A DNA stretch of 44,334 nt. It comes from Gemmatimonadales bacterium (GTDB lineage Bacteria; Gemmatimonadota; Gemmatimonadetes; Gemmatimonadales; GWC2-71-9). The translations under genes were made by a program, and so were the position numbers. Below are positions 1 through 7,686 of this stretch, one piece after another. The first letter of the stretch is position 1. Every line of letters starts with the position of its first letter. The notes under the pieces were generated by a model, which had not been told where the DNA came from, ran no database searches, and saw only the letters and a list, made by a program, of their open reading frames with translations. The stretch covers positions 1-44,334 of the forward strand of contig JAICLE010000021.1 in NCBI GenBank assembly GCA_025927545.1. The letters are read 5' to 3'.

Positions 1-434
1 AGCCACCCGCTCGGCGAGGTGCCGTGCAGCACGGTCGGCCCCGAGTGCCCGGCGGCCGTCGAGTCGGCCTCGGCGGTGATGACGAGGAGGAACTTGTTGA
101 GGGCGACGGGTCCCACGACCGAGGTCCCGTTCCGGACCGCGCCGAGCCGGACCCACTCGCTCAGGTCGGGTGTCGCGGCCCAGGCCACGTAGGCGGCGTA
201 GCGGCCCACGCGGTCGGGCGGCGGGAGGCGGCCGGCGGTGACGCGGATATCGTACCGCGCCCGGCCATCCTCGGTGACGGCCACCCCGAACGGCGACGCC
301 GCCGAGAAGAGCCGGGCGCTTCCCCGCGCGCCCGGCGCGGTGGACGTCGGGTGGAGCGCGATGTCGTACGGGCCGATGGGCGTCGCGGCCAGCAGCACCG
401 CCGCCGCAATCGCCGCGAAGCGGATTCCGATCAC
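1..434 (-). CDS. Exported protein of unknown function, 3' end cut by window edge
   Basis: A GTG start at 434 overlaps the TGA of the upstream beta-propeller gene by 4 bases (GTGA), so the two genes are probably translationally coupled in one operon. The frame stays open to base 1, giving at least 144 residues. The N-terminus reads as a short hydrophobic signal or anchor (IGIRFAAIAAAVLLAATP). The rest is a soluble, beta-rich looking sequence with segments such as YAAYVAWAATPDLSEW and NKFLLVITAEAD. I do not recognise a family. The coupling to an exported propeller protein and the N-terminal hydrophobic stretch suggest an envelope or periplasmic role (inference). The C-terminus is missing, so a longer domain outside the window could change this reading. 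Confidence 0.6.
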   Translation of the reverse strand, partial: MIGIRFAAIAAAVLLAATPIGPYDIALHPTSTAPGARGSARLFSAASPFGVAVTEDGRARYDIRVTAGRLPPPDRVGRYAAYVAWAATPDLSEWVRLGAVRNGTSVVGPVALNKFLLVITAEADSTAAGHSGPTVLHGTSPSGW

Positions 435-1825
435 CGGCTCCCGCTGCGTGGGGCGGCGCCCCCCGACGCCGACACGACCGGTCCGTGGTCGTAGTCCTGC
501 ACGCTCGAGATGTTGGGCATCCCGACGTCGCGCCCGTTCCAGCCGTTGAACCCCTTGAGCCGGAACAGCCAGAGCCCGCTCCGCATGTCGCTCATCGCGA
601 TGAGCCCGTCGCGATTCCGCACGTCGATCCCGAACGCGCCCTGCTCGACGCTGTTGGTGCCCTGCCAGCCGTTGTCCGGGTTTCCGCCGAAGCCCTTCCC
701 GTGCTCGCACTCGCAGGTGTAGTACCAGCCGTCGGTCTTCGGCTTCATCGGGTCCTGGAGATCGAACACCTGGAACCCGTCCTCGTACGCGGCGACGAAC
801 ACGTAGGGCCAGCGGACCTCGTGGTTGTGCGACAGGTCGCGCCAGTCGGCGGTCCACGCGCTGATGGCGAGGTCGAGGTTGTTGGTCGAGTCGGTCTGGC
901 CCGGCCGCAGGTCCCAGATCCGGAGCGGCGTGTACTCGTACTCGGTCATCGTCACCGCCCACCGCCCGTCGGGCGAAGGCGTGAACGTGTGGGCGATGTC
1001 GAAGCCGAGCCCGGTCAGGGTGAACAGCTCGGCCGGCTGCTCGGGATGGGTCACGTCCCACACCGAATAGCCGCCGAGTCCGGCACCGTAGAACTTGTCC
1101 TGCTTCGTCGCCGGGTCGTAGCCCACGTAGAAGTCGTGGTAGCCGCCCGCGCCGATCTGCCTGAACGGCGTCGGATTGGGCACGCCGCCGATGAGCCAGC
1201 TGCCGGAGTCGGCGCCGCTCACCACCTTGCCGAGATCGTAGACCAGCGCCTTCGTCTCGTTGACGGTGGCGAACAGCAGCACCCGTCCGTCCGAATGCTT
1301 GTAGGCGAAGATGTTGTGGAACCCGCCGGGCGCCTCCGGGTAGTCGAGGCGCGCGACCACCTTCACCTTGCTCGAATCGGGCAGCCCGGTCACGTCGAAC
1401 ACGACCGCGCCGAGGTTCGCGTCGGGACTGCCCTGCATGAACTGGAAGGACTGCACGTAGTAGTATTTGTCGCCGAGCTTGAAGTACTTCCCGTCCATCG
1501 CGCCGATGCCGCGGTGAAGCTCCGGGTTCTCGATGTGCCAGTCGAACACCTTGCGCGGGTGCTTCGGGTCCTTCACGTCGTAGACCTGGGTGTTGAAGTT
1601 GACAAACCCGGCGACGTACACGTAGGGCCGGCCGGGGTCCTGTTCCATCTCCATGTCGGCCGCCTTCCAGGCGCCCGGATTGTTCACGACGTGGGCCAGC
1701 AGCTCCACCGACTTGCTCCCGCCGTGCTTCTGATCGAACGGGCGGACGGCCATGCCGGGGTCCTGCGCGTGCGCGGCGAGGGGCAGGGCGGCGGTCAGGG
1801 CCAGGGCGGCGAGCAGGCGGTACAT
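431..1825 (-). CDS. Secreted LVIVD-repeat-like beta-propeller protein
   Basis: The 464-residue product starts at ATG 1825, behind a good ribosome site (AAGGAG, about 8 bases upstream). The signal peptide is clear: MYRLLAALALTAALPLAAHA, then QD. The body shows repeated propeller-blade motifs: YVYVAGFVNFNTQVYDVKDP, VVFDVTGLP, YSVWDVTHPEQP, LRIWDLRPGQ and FQVFDLQDPMKP. These resemble the LVIVD family (a visible surface strand followed by D-x-x-x-P). A CECEHGKGFGG segment near the C-terminus could bind metal or form a disulfide. LVIVD-family proteins are exported and mostly of unknown role. The longer frame that extends upstream to 2248 lacks a coding look and is rejected as the start. The next gene overlaps by 4 bases. 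Confidence 0.8.
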   Translation of the reverse strand: MYRLLAALALTAALPLAAHAQDPGMAVRPFDQKHGGSKSVELLAHVVNNPGAWKAADMEMEQDPGRPYVYVAGFVNFNTQVYDVKDPKHPRKVFDWHIENPELHRGIGAMDGKYFKLGDKYYYVQSFQFMQGSPDANLGAVVFDVTGLPDSSKVKVVARLDYPEAPGGFHNIFAYKHSDGRVLLFATVNETKALVYDLGKVVSGADSGSWLIGGVPNPTPFRQIGAGGYHDFYVGYDPATKQDKFYGAGLGGYSVWDVTHPEQPAELFTLTGLGFDIAHTFTPSPDGRWAVTMTEYEYTPLRIWDLRPGQTDSTNNLDLAISAWTADWRDLSHNHEVRWPYVFVAAYEDGFQVFDLQDPMKPKTDGWYYTCECEHGKGFGGNPDNGWQGTNSVEQGAFGIDVRNRDGLIAMSDMRSGLWLFRLKGFNGWNGRDVGMPNISSVQDYDHGPVVSASGGAAPRSGSR

Positions 1826-1993
1826 CGAGGGACTCCTTGGGTCAGGTGGAAGATAGCCCGAGGCGGGCTCGGATACGGGCGCAGGCCCTCGTACGGCGGA
1901 GCGGGGAGCGCGGTTTCTGCGGCGTTGCCGCGGCCGTGGCGGCTGTGTCGCGCACCGCGGAGGGTGGGCGAGCCCCGGAGAGCGGCGAGGCAT

Positions 1994-2091
1994 CGGACGG
2001 ACAGACGGGCGAGGGACAGAAGGACAGTGACAGCACCCCGCTGCGGTGTGCCGTGCCTGTCCGACCGTCCGCCTGCCCGCCTGTCCGCCCG
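1994..2091. repeat. Low-complexity inverted repeat of GGACAG-type units
   Basis: Two arms of about 45 bases (1994-2037 and 2045-2091) form an imperfect inverted repeat around the loop CCGCTGC. On the minus strand the second arm reads as degenerate 8-base units (GGACAGGC, GGGCAGGC, GGACGGTC, GGACAGGC). It lies 5 bases past the stop of the metalloprotease gene and upstream of the propeller gene, both on the minus strand. It could act as a transcription terminator or be a mobile or REP-like intergenic repeat. There is no T-tract. No second copy was noticed in this window. Confidence 0.5.
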
Positions 2092-2096
2092 CTTGC

Positions 2097-3266
2097 TTAC
2101 GTCGCGTCCGGCGCGACGAAGCTGGGATAGGCCGCCAGGAACAGCCGGTGGAACTGGTCGGCCGTGAGGATGTGCCCCTGCTTCTGTGCCTGATCCGCCA
2201 CGTTGAAGCCGAACGTCGCGGCGCGCATCCGCTGCAGCGGCGTGCCATGGTGGCCCGGGTTGGTGAACGCGCAGTCGCCCACGTTGAAATACACCTGGAG
2301 GAATTCGGCCACGCGCTTCCGGTTCAGCGCCGCGCCGCGCTTGTGCGTCAGGTAATAGGCGCCGAACGCGTCGGCCATGAGCTCGGTGTAGCGGGTCTGC
2401 TCCGCCGGATCGCCGGAGGTCGCCAGCGGGTCGCCGAAGTACCCCTTCTGAAACTGCACGTGGTGGCCGAACTCGTGGGCGTAGACGGCCTGCGGGGCCA
2501 CGTCGTCGAACCCGATCACCTTGTAGCTCTCCAGCACGCCGTCACCCATGATGATCTTGGGTGGGGATGACCCGTCCGGCGGGACCGCGAACGCGTTGAA
2601 GCTGAACAGCGGCCAGTTGCCGCCGTCCATGATTTGCGAGGCCGCGAGCGCGTCGTGCACGATCTGCGCGAACTGGAGCGCCAGGCCGTGGGGAATCGGC
2701 TGGCCGCCGGCGGTGAAGACGGCCTCGTACACCCGCGCCACCCGCTCGATGTCCAGCAGCATGGTGCCGTGCATCCCGATCGGCTGGATCGGTGCCGAGC
2801 TGATGTCCCAGAATCGCTTCAGGTCCTTGTCCGTCTTGATCACGCGGCGGGTGTACTCGCCGTCGTACCCGAAGGACTGCGGGGTGGCCTCGGTCTGGAA
2901 CAGGATCGCATCGTACGTGGGTACGACATCGGCGGCGAAGTCGAGGAGCGTCAGGAGGATGTCGGGTTCGACGGCGAAGGCCTCGTTGATCGTCTGGTTC
3001 AGATAGTCGACCAGCGGGGTGGACGTGCAGACGTAGTCGCCCGGATTGATCGCGCGCCGGGCCAGAGCGGTCGTCGCCTGCAGATCCTGGATCGCCGGCC
3101 GCTTCCGGAGCAGACTGACGCGGCCGAGATCGAGTTCGGGCCTGGCGGCCGGCTGACGGGCGAATTCGGGCCCGGTCGGCGCCAGCGCCTCCGGCTTCTG
3201 GTCCTGGCAGCCCGCCGCCACTAGCGCGAACGCCAGATAGAGGCCGGACAAGAGCTTTCGGGGCAT
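2097..3266 (-). CDS. Zinc metalloprotease-like lipoprotein (HEFGHH)
   Basis: The 389-residue product starts at ATG 3266 with GAGGAG 8-9 bases upstream. The N-terminus MPRKLLSGLYLAFALVAAGC ends in a lipobox (VAAGC), so it should be an envelope lipoprotein. At about residue 264 there is a zincin motif HEFGHH (HExxH), followed about 35 residues later by TELMADAFGAYY, which supplies a Glu in the position of a third zinc ligand (E-x-x-AD pattern of gluzincins). This predicts a zinc-dependent peptidase. The exact MEROPS family is unclear, and a neutral-zinc-metallopeptidase-like fold is the best guess. The gene has its own promoter (3334-3362) and is divergent from the AraC regulator, which could control it (inference). 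Confidence 0.75.
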   Translation of the reverse strand: MPRKLLSGLYLAFALVAAGCQDQKPEALAPTGPEFARQPAARPELDLGRVSLLRKRPAIQDLQATTALARRAINPGDYVCTSTPLVDYLNQTINEAFAVEPDILLTLLDFAADVVPTYDAILFQTEATPQSFGYDGEYTRRVIKTDKDLKRFWDISSAPIQPIGMHGTMLLDIERVARVYEAVFTAGGQPIPHGLALQFAQIVHDALAASQIMDGGNWPLFSFNAFAVPPDGSSPPKIIMGDGVLESYKVIGFDDVAPQAVYAHEFGHHVQFQKGYFGDPLATSGDPAEQTRYTELMADAFGAYYLTHKRGAALNRKRVAEFLQVYFNVGDCAFTNPGHHGTPLQRMRAATFGFNVADQAQKQGHILTADQFHRLFLAAYPSFVAPDAT

Positions 3267-3333
3267 GGGTAAGTCTCCTCGGGGGTGCGGAATGACTGGA
3301 CGGCGGATCGTCGGTACTGCGGAACGGCACCGT

Positions 3334-3362
3334 AGCTTACTGGCCGATCCGGAGGCCTGCAA
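3334..3362 (-). promoter_or_regulatory. Sigma-70-type promoter of the metalloprotease gene
   Basis: On the minus strand TTGCAG (3362-3357) and TAAGCT (3339-3334) are separated by exactly 17 bases. The -10 element lies about 68 bases ahead of the ATG at 3266. Both hexamers match the consensus at four positions, and the region is divergent intergenic DNA. Confidence 0.5.
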
Positions 3363-3413
3363 GGAGAGCCAGCGGGCGAGGAGCATCGCACTGGCGCGGC
3401 GGCCGTTCGCGGG

Positions 3414-3419
3414 TACAAT
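3414..3419 (+). promoter_or_regulatory. -10 element TACAAT giving a near-leaderless AraC transcript
   Basis: TACAAT ends 9 bases before the ATG at 3429. Transcription would begin around 3426, leaving almost no leader. There is no ribosome-binding sequence between the hexamer and the start. No convincing -35 element is visible 17 bases upstream. Confidence 0.45.
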
Positions 3420-3428
3420 CCCCTTCCC

Positions 3429-4397
3429 ATGGACCCGCTCTCCGATCTCCTCCGGGTCGTGCGCCTCGACGGCGCCTACTTCTATCCGGTCGAGGCGGCG
3501 GAGCCGTGGGCCGTCTCGAGCGCGCCGGCCCGCGAGCTCAGCCCGCGGGTCCTGCCCGGCTCCGAGCACCTGATCTCCTACCACATCCTGCTCTCGGGCC
3601 GCTGCTTCGGCGGTCTCATCGGCGAGGAGCGGGTCGAGCTCGCGCCCGGTGACGCCATCGTCTTCCCCCACGGCGATGCGCACGTGATGTCGAGCGGGCG
3701 CGGCCCGGAGCCCGCGCCCGACTTCCATGACGCCGCCCCGAACCGCTTCCCCGACGCCGTGCTCCTCGGCAAGGGAGCGTCGCGGCCGACCTCGTTCATC
3801 TGCGGCTATCTGGGATGTGATCTCCGTCCGTTCAACCCGCTCCTCGCCTCGCTCCCCCGCCGGATGCACATGCGCGGACTCTCGGCGAGCTGGCTCGGCG
3901 GCTTCACCCGCCAGCTCACCGAGGAGTCCCGGCTGGGGCGGGCGGGCGCGGACACCGTCATCACGCGGCTCGCCGAGCTGATGTTCATCGAGGCGCTCCG
4001 CCGCTACCTCGAGGAGCTGCCGTCCGGGCAGACCGGCTGGCTCGCGGGATTGCGGGACGAGGTCGTGGGCCGGGCGCTCTCGCTGCTCCATGCGCGGCCG
4101 GCGCATCCCTGGACGCTGGTCGAGCTGGCCCGCGAGGCCGCCTCGTCCCGCTCCCGGCTCGCCGAGCGGTTCACCGACCTGGTCGGCCTCCCCCCGATGC
4201 AGTACCTGACCCGCTGGCGAATCCAGGTGGCCGCCAACCTTCTCGCCCAGGGCGGCACCAAGGTGGCCGCCATCGCTTCCGAGGCAGGGTACGACTCCGA
4301 GGCGGCGTTCAGCCGCGCCTTCAAGAAGGCCACCGGCCTGGCGCCCGGCGCGTGGCGCGGGATGCGGCGACGCCAGGGCATGAAATCGGGACGTTAG
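3429..4397 (+). CDS. AraC-family transcriptional regulator
   Basis: The 322-residue protein has an N-terminal cupin-type sensor (residues about 1-190) of the AraC cupin_6 class: a strand-rich segment with SGRCFGGLIGEERVELAPGD and VFPHGDAHVM. The C-terminal part (about 215-315) has two helix-turn-helix motifs, including WTLVELAREAASSRSRLAERF and VAAIASEAGYDSEAAFSRAF, then the typical end FKKATGLAPGAWR. It should bind DNA in response to a small ligand. Its gene begins without a Shine-Dalgarno sequence, directly after a TACAAT box. A methyltransferase and a DinB gene follow on the same strand (81 and 41 bases of spacing), and the metalloprotease gene is divergent. Any of these could be targets (inference). 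Confidence 0.9.
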   Translation: MDPLSDLLRVVRLDGAYFYPVEAAEPWAVSSAPARELSPRVLPGSEHLISYHILLSGRCFGGLIGEERVELAPGDAIVFPHGDAHVMSSGRGPEPAPDFHDAAPNRFPDAVLLGKGASRPTSFICGYLGCDLRPFNPLLASLPRRMHMRGLSASWLGGFTRQLTEESRLGRAGADTVITRLAELMFIEALRRYLEELPSGQTGWLAGLRDEVVGRALSLLHARPAHPWTLVELAREAASSRSRLAERFTDLVGLPPMQYLTRWRIQVAANLLAQGGTKVAAIASEAGYDSEAAFSRAFKKATGLAPGAWRGMRRRQGMKSGR

Positions 4398-4478
4398 GTC
4401 ATTGGAGCTTGACCGGCCTCTCGCCAGAATGTGGCGCGTCACGAGAGCGCGACCACACCCCTGGACGAGGAGGCCCGG

Positions 4479-5321
4479 ATGTCATCCCCCGCCATCAATC
4501 CGACCGAAGCGCCGGCCTGGTCGGAAGACCCGCTCACCGCCCGCGCCCGGGCCGTCTGGACCTCGGGCGACTTTCACCAGATCGCGCGGAGCTACGTCGC
4601 CGGCGCGGAGGCCTTCATCGCTCGGCTCGCGTTGCGCCCGGGCGAGTCGGTGCTGGACGTGGCCTGCGGCACCGGGAACCTCGCGATTCCCGCGGCCGGG
4701 GCCGGTGCCCGCGTGAGCGGCGTGGACATCGCGCCCAACCTGATCGCCGCGGCGCAGGAGGCGGCCCGCATCGCGGGCCGGCGGATCGCGTTCGAGGTGG
4801 GCGACGCCGAGGCGCTCCCGTACGCCGACGACCGGTTCGACACCAGCGTGACGATGTTCGGCGCGATGTTCGCCTACCGGCCGGAGCGCGTTGCGGCCGA
4901 GCTGCTCAGGGTGACACGGCCGGGCGGCCGGATCGCGATGGCCAACTGGACGCCGGAGGGTTTCGTGGGCGAGATGCTGCGCGCCCACACCGCCATCGTC
5001 CCGCCGCCTTCGGGCGTGCCGAGCTCGCTGGCCTGGGGGCAGGAGGATGTGGTGCGCGCCCGCTTCGGCTCCGGCGCGAGCTCGATCAGCTGCCGGCGGG
5101 AGACGCTGGAGCTTCGGTTCGCGCTGCCGCCGGCCGGGGTGGCCGAGGTCTTCGCCGCCTACTACGGCCCCACCGTTACGACGCTGGCGGCCGCCGGGCC
5201 CGAGGGCGCGAGCCGTCTGCGCGCGGAGCTCACCCGGCTGTTCACGGCGCACAACTCGGCGAGCGACGGTACGACGGCGGTCGTCGGCGAGTATCTCGAT
5301 GTGCAGGTGCGGGTGGCCTGA
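4479..5321 (+). CDS. Class I SAM-dependent methyltransferase
   Basis: The 280-residue product starts at ATG 4479, supported by GAGGAGG 5 bases upstream. An in-frame extension to 4431 lacks such a site. The Rossmann methyltransferase motifs are intact: motif I VLDVACGTGNLAIPAA, acidic strand VSGVDIAPNLI, EVGDAEALPYADDRFD (motif II region) and LLRVTRPGGRIAMANWTPEG (motif III). This matches the UbiE/COQ5-like Methyltransf_11 group, which transfers a methyl group from S-adenosylmethionine. The substrate cannot be told. It sits between an AraC regulator and a DinB gene, probably as one unit. This AraC, methyltransferase, DinB set looks like a small stress or detoxification cassette (inference). 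Confidence 0.88.
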   Translation: MSSPAINPTEAPAWSEDPLTARARAVWTSGDFHQIARSYVAGAEAFIARLALRPGESVLDVACGTGNLAIPAAGAGARVSGVDIAPNLIAAAQEAARIAGRRIAFEVGDAEALPYADDRFDTSVTMFGAMFAYRPERVAAELLRVTRPGGRIAMANWTPEGFVGEMLRAHTAIVPPPSGVPSSLAWGQEDVVRARFGSGASSISCRRETLELRFALPPAGVAEVFAAYYGPTVTTLAAAGPEGASRLRAELTRLFTAHNSASDGTTAVVGEYLDVQVRVA

Positions 5322-5362
5322 CCGGGCCGCCCCGTGGCCATTCCCCAACAAGGAGGTGTACG

Positions 5363-5860
5363 ATGAATCACCGTTCCGAGGCCCTGGCCGTTCGCCTGGA
5401 GCAGGGCGCGCGCGCCGTGGCCGCCTTCGCGAGCACCCTCACCGACGCGGAGTGGAGCACCCGGGTGCCCCGTGACGGACGCACGGTGGGCGTGACCGTC
5501 CACCATGTGGCGACGATGTATCCGCTGGAGATCCAGCTGGCGCAGACGCTCGCGGCGGGCAATCCCATCACCGGCGTGACCTGGGCCGACGTCGATGGGA
5601 TCAACGCGGCGCACGCCAGGGACCACGAGGGTACCACCCCAGCGGAGGCGCTCGACTTGCTGCGCCGCAACAGCGCGGCGGCCGCGGCCGCCCATAGGCC
5701 GCTGATCGATGACGAGCACGATCGTGCTGCCCCCGTGTCGCTCTATTCCGACGCGCCGCTCACGTGCCAGTTCTTCATCGAAGACCACGCGATGCGGCAC
5801 AGCTATCACCACCTGGCCCGCATGCGGGCGGCGCTCACGGGGCTGCGCTCGGCGGCGTAA
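5363..5860 (+). CDS. DinB-family protein (copy A)
   Basis: The 165-residue protein starts at ATG 5363 after a strong AAGGAGGTG. It has the DinB four-helix-bundle look with metal-ligand histidines in VTVHHVATMYPLEIQ and in the C-terminal HSYHHLARMRAAL. DinB-like proteins bind a metal through three His and include thiol-dependent S-transferases; the exact reaction is unknown here. A close paralogue lies at 24090-24596, sharing EQGARA, STLTDAEW, MYPLEIQLAQ and HSYHHLA, so the pair stems from a duplication. The gene follows the methyltransferase with a 41-base gap. Its last 26 bases overlap, in convergent orientation, the end of a decarboxylase remnant. Confidence 0.88.
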   Translation: MNHRSEALAVRLEQGARAVAAFASTLTDAEWSTRVPRDGRTVGVTVHHVATMYPLEIQLAQTLAAGNPITGVTWADVDGINAAHARDHEGTTPAEALDLLRRNSAAAAAAHRPLIDDEHDRAAPVSLYSDAPLTCQFFIEDHAMRHSYHHLARMRAALTGLRSAA

Positions 5861-5981
5861 GCGACAGCTCGGCGGCGGCCACCGCGCGCTCCACGTCGTC
5901 CGCGGCGGTCCGCCAGCTGGACATCGACACGCGCATGCAGCGCATGCCGCGCAGGTGGCGCCCCCTCGTCTTTCGAACCAT
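5835..5981 (-). pseudogene. C-terminal remnant of a PLP-dependent decarboxylase
   Basis: This 48-codon frame contains LRGMRCMRVSMSSWRTAADD and VERAVAAAEL. That closely matches the C-terminus of the intact decarboxylase at 28152-29570 (WRGMRCMRVSVSSWRT, then ASDVDRAVAAAERALEG). DNA identity is obvious around the sequence encoding MRCMR and stops abruptly on the 5' side. One base appears to be missing at the Trp codon compared with the intact gene. All upstream domains, including the lysine that holds the cofactor, are absent. It is a decayed 3' end left by deletion or rearrangement. It overlaps the 3' end of the DinB gene, and whether it is translated is doubtful. Confidence 0.6.
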
Positions 5982-5984
5982 GCG

Positions 5985-6131
5985 TCACTCCCTTGCCGCG
6001 TCCACTGCACTCACGTGGCCCCCGACCACGCGCCATGGCCCGCCGTTCTCGCGGGCCCAGACTCGAGTGTAGCGGAAGGTCCCCGACACCGGAGCGCCCT
6101 CCACCTCGATGACGAAGAAATGGGTGAAGCG
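5985..6131 (-). pseudogene. C-terminal remnant of a SnoaL/DUF4440-like (NTF2 fold) protein
   Basis: The 48 codons read FVIEVEGAPVSGTFRYTRVW and NGGPWRVVGGHVSAVDAARE before a stop. The pattern of a strand with a Gly-x-Phe/Tyr-Arg-Tyr-Thr-x-Val-Trp, then Trp-Arg-Val-Val-x-x-His, is typical of the C-terminal half of nuclear-transport-factor-2-fold DUF4440 proteins. The N-terminal half is missing; a different protein fragment is joined at about 6124-6131. I read this as a truncated gene. Confidence 0.45.
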
Positions 6132-6240
6132 GCCAGACGGCCTGGAGCACCGCGCCCAGAACCAGCGCGCCAAGGAAGATGGCCGGTGGAGGCGCGAGCA
6201 CGCGCGCGGTGCCGGAGGACTGCTCGGGGTCCGGGCTCAG
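6124..6240 (-). pseudogene. N-terminal remnant resembling an isoprenylcysteine methyltransferase-type membrane protein
   Basis: One frame reads VLAPPPAIFLGALVLGAVLQ followed by AVWPLH, then loses sense. A Pro-Pro-Pro followed by a hydrophobic helix and Trp-Pro-Leu is how small ICMT-like integral membrane methyltransferases of bacteria often begin. Only the first membrane segment remains before the frame meets the NTF2-like remnant. The assignment rests on about 25 residues, so it is tentative. Confidence 0.35.
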
Positions 6241-6283
6241 GGCACGTCCCGCGGCACGAGCCCCGCGCCGATCGTGGTACGAA

Positions 6284-7165
6284 TCAATGATCCGCTTGTC
6301 CTTCCGCCTTGGTGAGCCCCTGAGCCTCGAGCCAATAATGGAACGCGTCGATCCAGTGGTCGCTGGTCGTGCCCTGCTGTCGCATGCCGAAGCCGTGGCC
6401 GCCGGCGGCGTAGATGTGAGCCTCGGGTTTGTGGCCCGCTCGCGTCAGTGCGTCGTAGAGCCTGCGCACGGCGTCGAGCGCGACCGGATCGTCCTGCGCC
6501 CAGGCGAGGAATGCGGGGGGCAGCCTTGCCGGGATGGGCGGCATCGCGCCGAAGGGCCCGCCATAGATTATGGCGGCGAAATCCGGACGGCTCGCCGAAT
6601 CCTGCTGAAGCAGCGCTCCGGAGGCCACCATGCCGCCGGCGGAGAAGCCGAGAATCCCGACGCGGTCGGGCGAGACGCCCCACTCCGTCGCGTGCCGGCG
6701 CACGACCCGAAGCGCCTGGATCCCATCGGCGATTCCGTACCGGCCGGCGGTATCCATGTCCATCTCCGGGATGCCCTCCCCGTGCTTCTCCACCAGCCGA
6801 TACTTGAGCACGAAGGCCGCGATCCCGCGCTGCTGGAGCCAGTGTGCGACGTCTCGGCCCTCCAGGTCGATCGCGAGCGCGACGAAGCCTCCACCCGGCG
6901 CGATGATCACGCCGGTACCCGTCGCCTTCGATGGTGGGGGGAGGTAGGCGGTCAGGGTGGGCGTGACCACGTCGAAGACCACGGCGCCGAGTGGCGTGTG
7001 CTCCACCGTTCGTTCCTGCTGGGTCCAGCTCTCGGAACCGGGTGCGGCGCCTGGCCAGATCCTGACGGTCTGCGCCCGGGCGGCCTGGGCGGCGGGCAGC
7101 AGCGCGACCATGGCCGTGGCCAGCAGCCGGATCAAAGGGGTTCCGTGTCGCGGGGATTCTGTCAT
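6284..7165 (-). CDS. Exported alpha/beta hydrolase (carbohydrate- or feruloyl-esterase-like)
   Basis: The 293-residue product starts at ATG 7165 and has a signal peptide (LIRLLATAMVALLPAAQAARAQ). The alpha/beta-hydrolase motifs are complete: oxyanion region IIAPGGGFVALAIDLEG, nucleophile elbow GFSAGGM, an acid in WAQDDPVA, and the catalytic His in YAAGGHGFGMR. The overall form, HGGG-like loop, GxSAGG and GGHGFG, matches the BD-FAE / acetylxylan-esterase-like family that cleaves acyl esters on polysaccharides. Location should be the periplasm or outside. It is the last of four minus-strand genes (GNAT, hydrolase, cupin, this one), 106 bases after the cupin start. Ribosome-site support for the start is weak. 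Confidence 0.82.
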   Translation of the reverse strand: MTESPRHGTPLIRLLATAMVALLPAAQAARAQTVRIWPGAAPGSESWTQQERTVEHTPLGAVVFDVVTPTLTAYLPPPSKATGTGVIIAPGGGFVALAIDLEGRDVAHWLQQRGIAAFVLKYRLVEKHGEGIPEMDMDTAGRYGIADGIQALRVVRRHATEWGVSPDRVGILGFSAGGMVASGALLQQDSASRPDFAAIIYGGPFGAMPPIPARLPPAFLAWAQDDPVALDAVRRLYDALTRAGHKPEAHIYAAGGHGFGMRQQGTTSDHWIDAFHYWLEAQGLTKAEGQADH

Positions 7166-7271
7166 CCGGAGAAAGTTGGCGTGACACCACGGTCCCGCCA
7201 ACCTCTGCTGCCACACGATACGGGCCGGCGCGCCTGCGGGGACCCCGTCCGACGAGCGGTGCGTCAGCCGA

Positions 7272-7652
7272 TCAACTTTCGCCCGGGTGACAAACCTCCC
7301 GGTGCACGGAGTCCGGCGAGAACGCCGGCATGCATACGGCGATGTATTCCGCGCCCTCCGGATCCGGCGTGCTGTAGCGCACCCACTCCCCGGGCGACGT
7401 GACGACCGACTGTCCTGCCGGTACGTCGAGAACGCCCCCATCGTGTTCCACCCTCAGCCGGCCGCGCAGCACGACGGTGATCTCCTCGAACGCCGGGCGC
7501 TGCCCCGGTTCCTCCCACCCGCCCGGCGAAACCATCCGGGCGACACTGACCGATGCGTGCCCGGAATTGACGCGGCCAACGTACTCCTCGATCCGCTTGG
7601 GCTTGGTGCCGGCGGCCTGAATGACGGTCGGCTGCTGGAGGAGTCTCGGCAT
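7272..7652 (-). CDS. Small cupin-domain protein
   Basis: The 126-residue product starts at ATG 7652, with AAGGAC about 5 bases upstream. The central part has the double-stranded beta-helix signature: AFEEITVVLRGRLRVEHDGG (motif 1 region) and VLDVPAGQSVVTSPGEWVRY (motif 2 region). The usual metal-binding HxH of motif 1 is not present and Glu residues take that area, so metal binding is uncertain. Function is unknown; such single-domain cupins may be ligand sensors or small enzymes. The stop of the upstream hydrolase is 34 bases away, suggesting one transcript. Confidence 0.75.
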   Translation of the reverse strand: MPRLLQQPTVIQAAGTKPKRIEEYVGRVNSGHASVSVARMVSPGGWEEPGQRPAFEEITVVLRGRLRVEHDGGVLDVPAGQSVVTSPGEWVRYSTPDPEGAEYIAVCMPAFSPDSVHREVCHPGES

Positions 7653-7686
7653 GGTCGTCCTTGGTTGAGGGGACCGACGCGCAGGT

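Noticed and set aside
485-2167. A 560-codon plus-strand open frame over the propeller gene
   Set aside because: Its translation is a run of His/Val/Arg/Pro with no domain pattern, while the minus strand has a signal peptide, a ribosome site and propeller motifs.
2097-4442. A 781-codon minus-strand frame extending the metalloprotease upstream
   Set aside because: The part upstream of 3266 runs antisense through the AraC gene. The lipobox, ribosome site and promoter all fix the start at 3266.
6124-6201. A single intact protein from the long minus frame 5806-6201
   Set aside because: Only the first about 25 residues look like a membrane protein; after that the frame is low in sense, and the neighbouring frame carries the NTF2-like fragment. 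A fused remnant explains this better.
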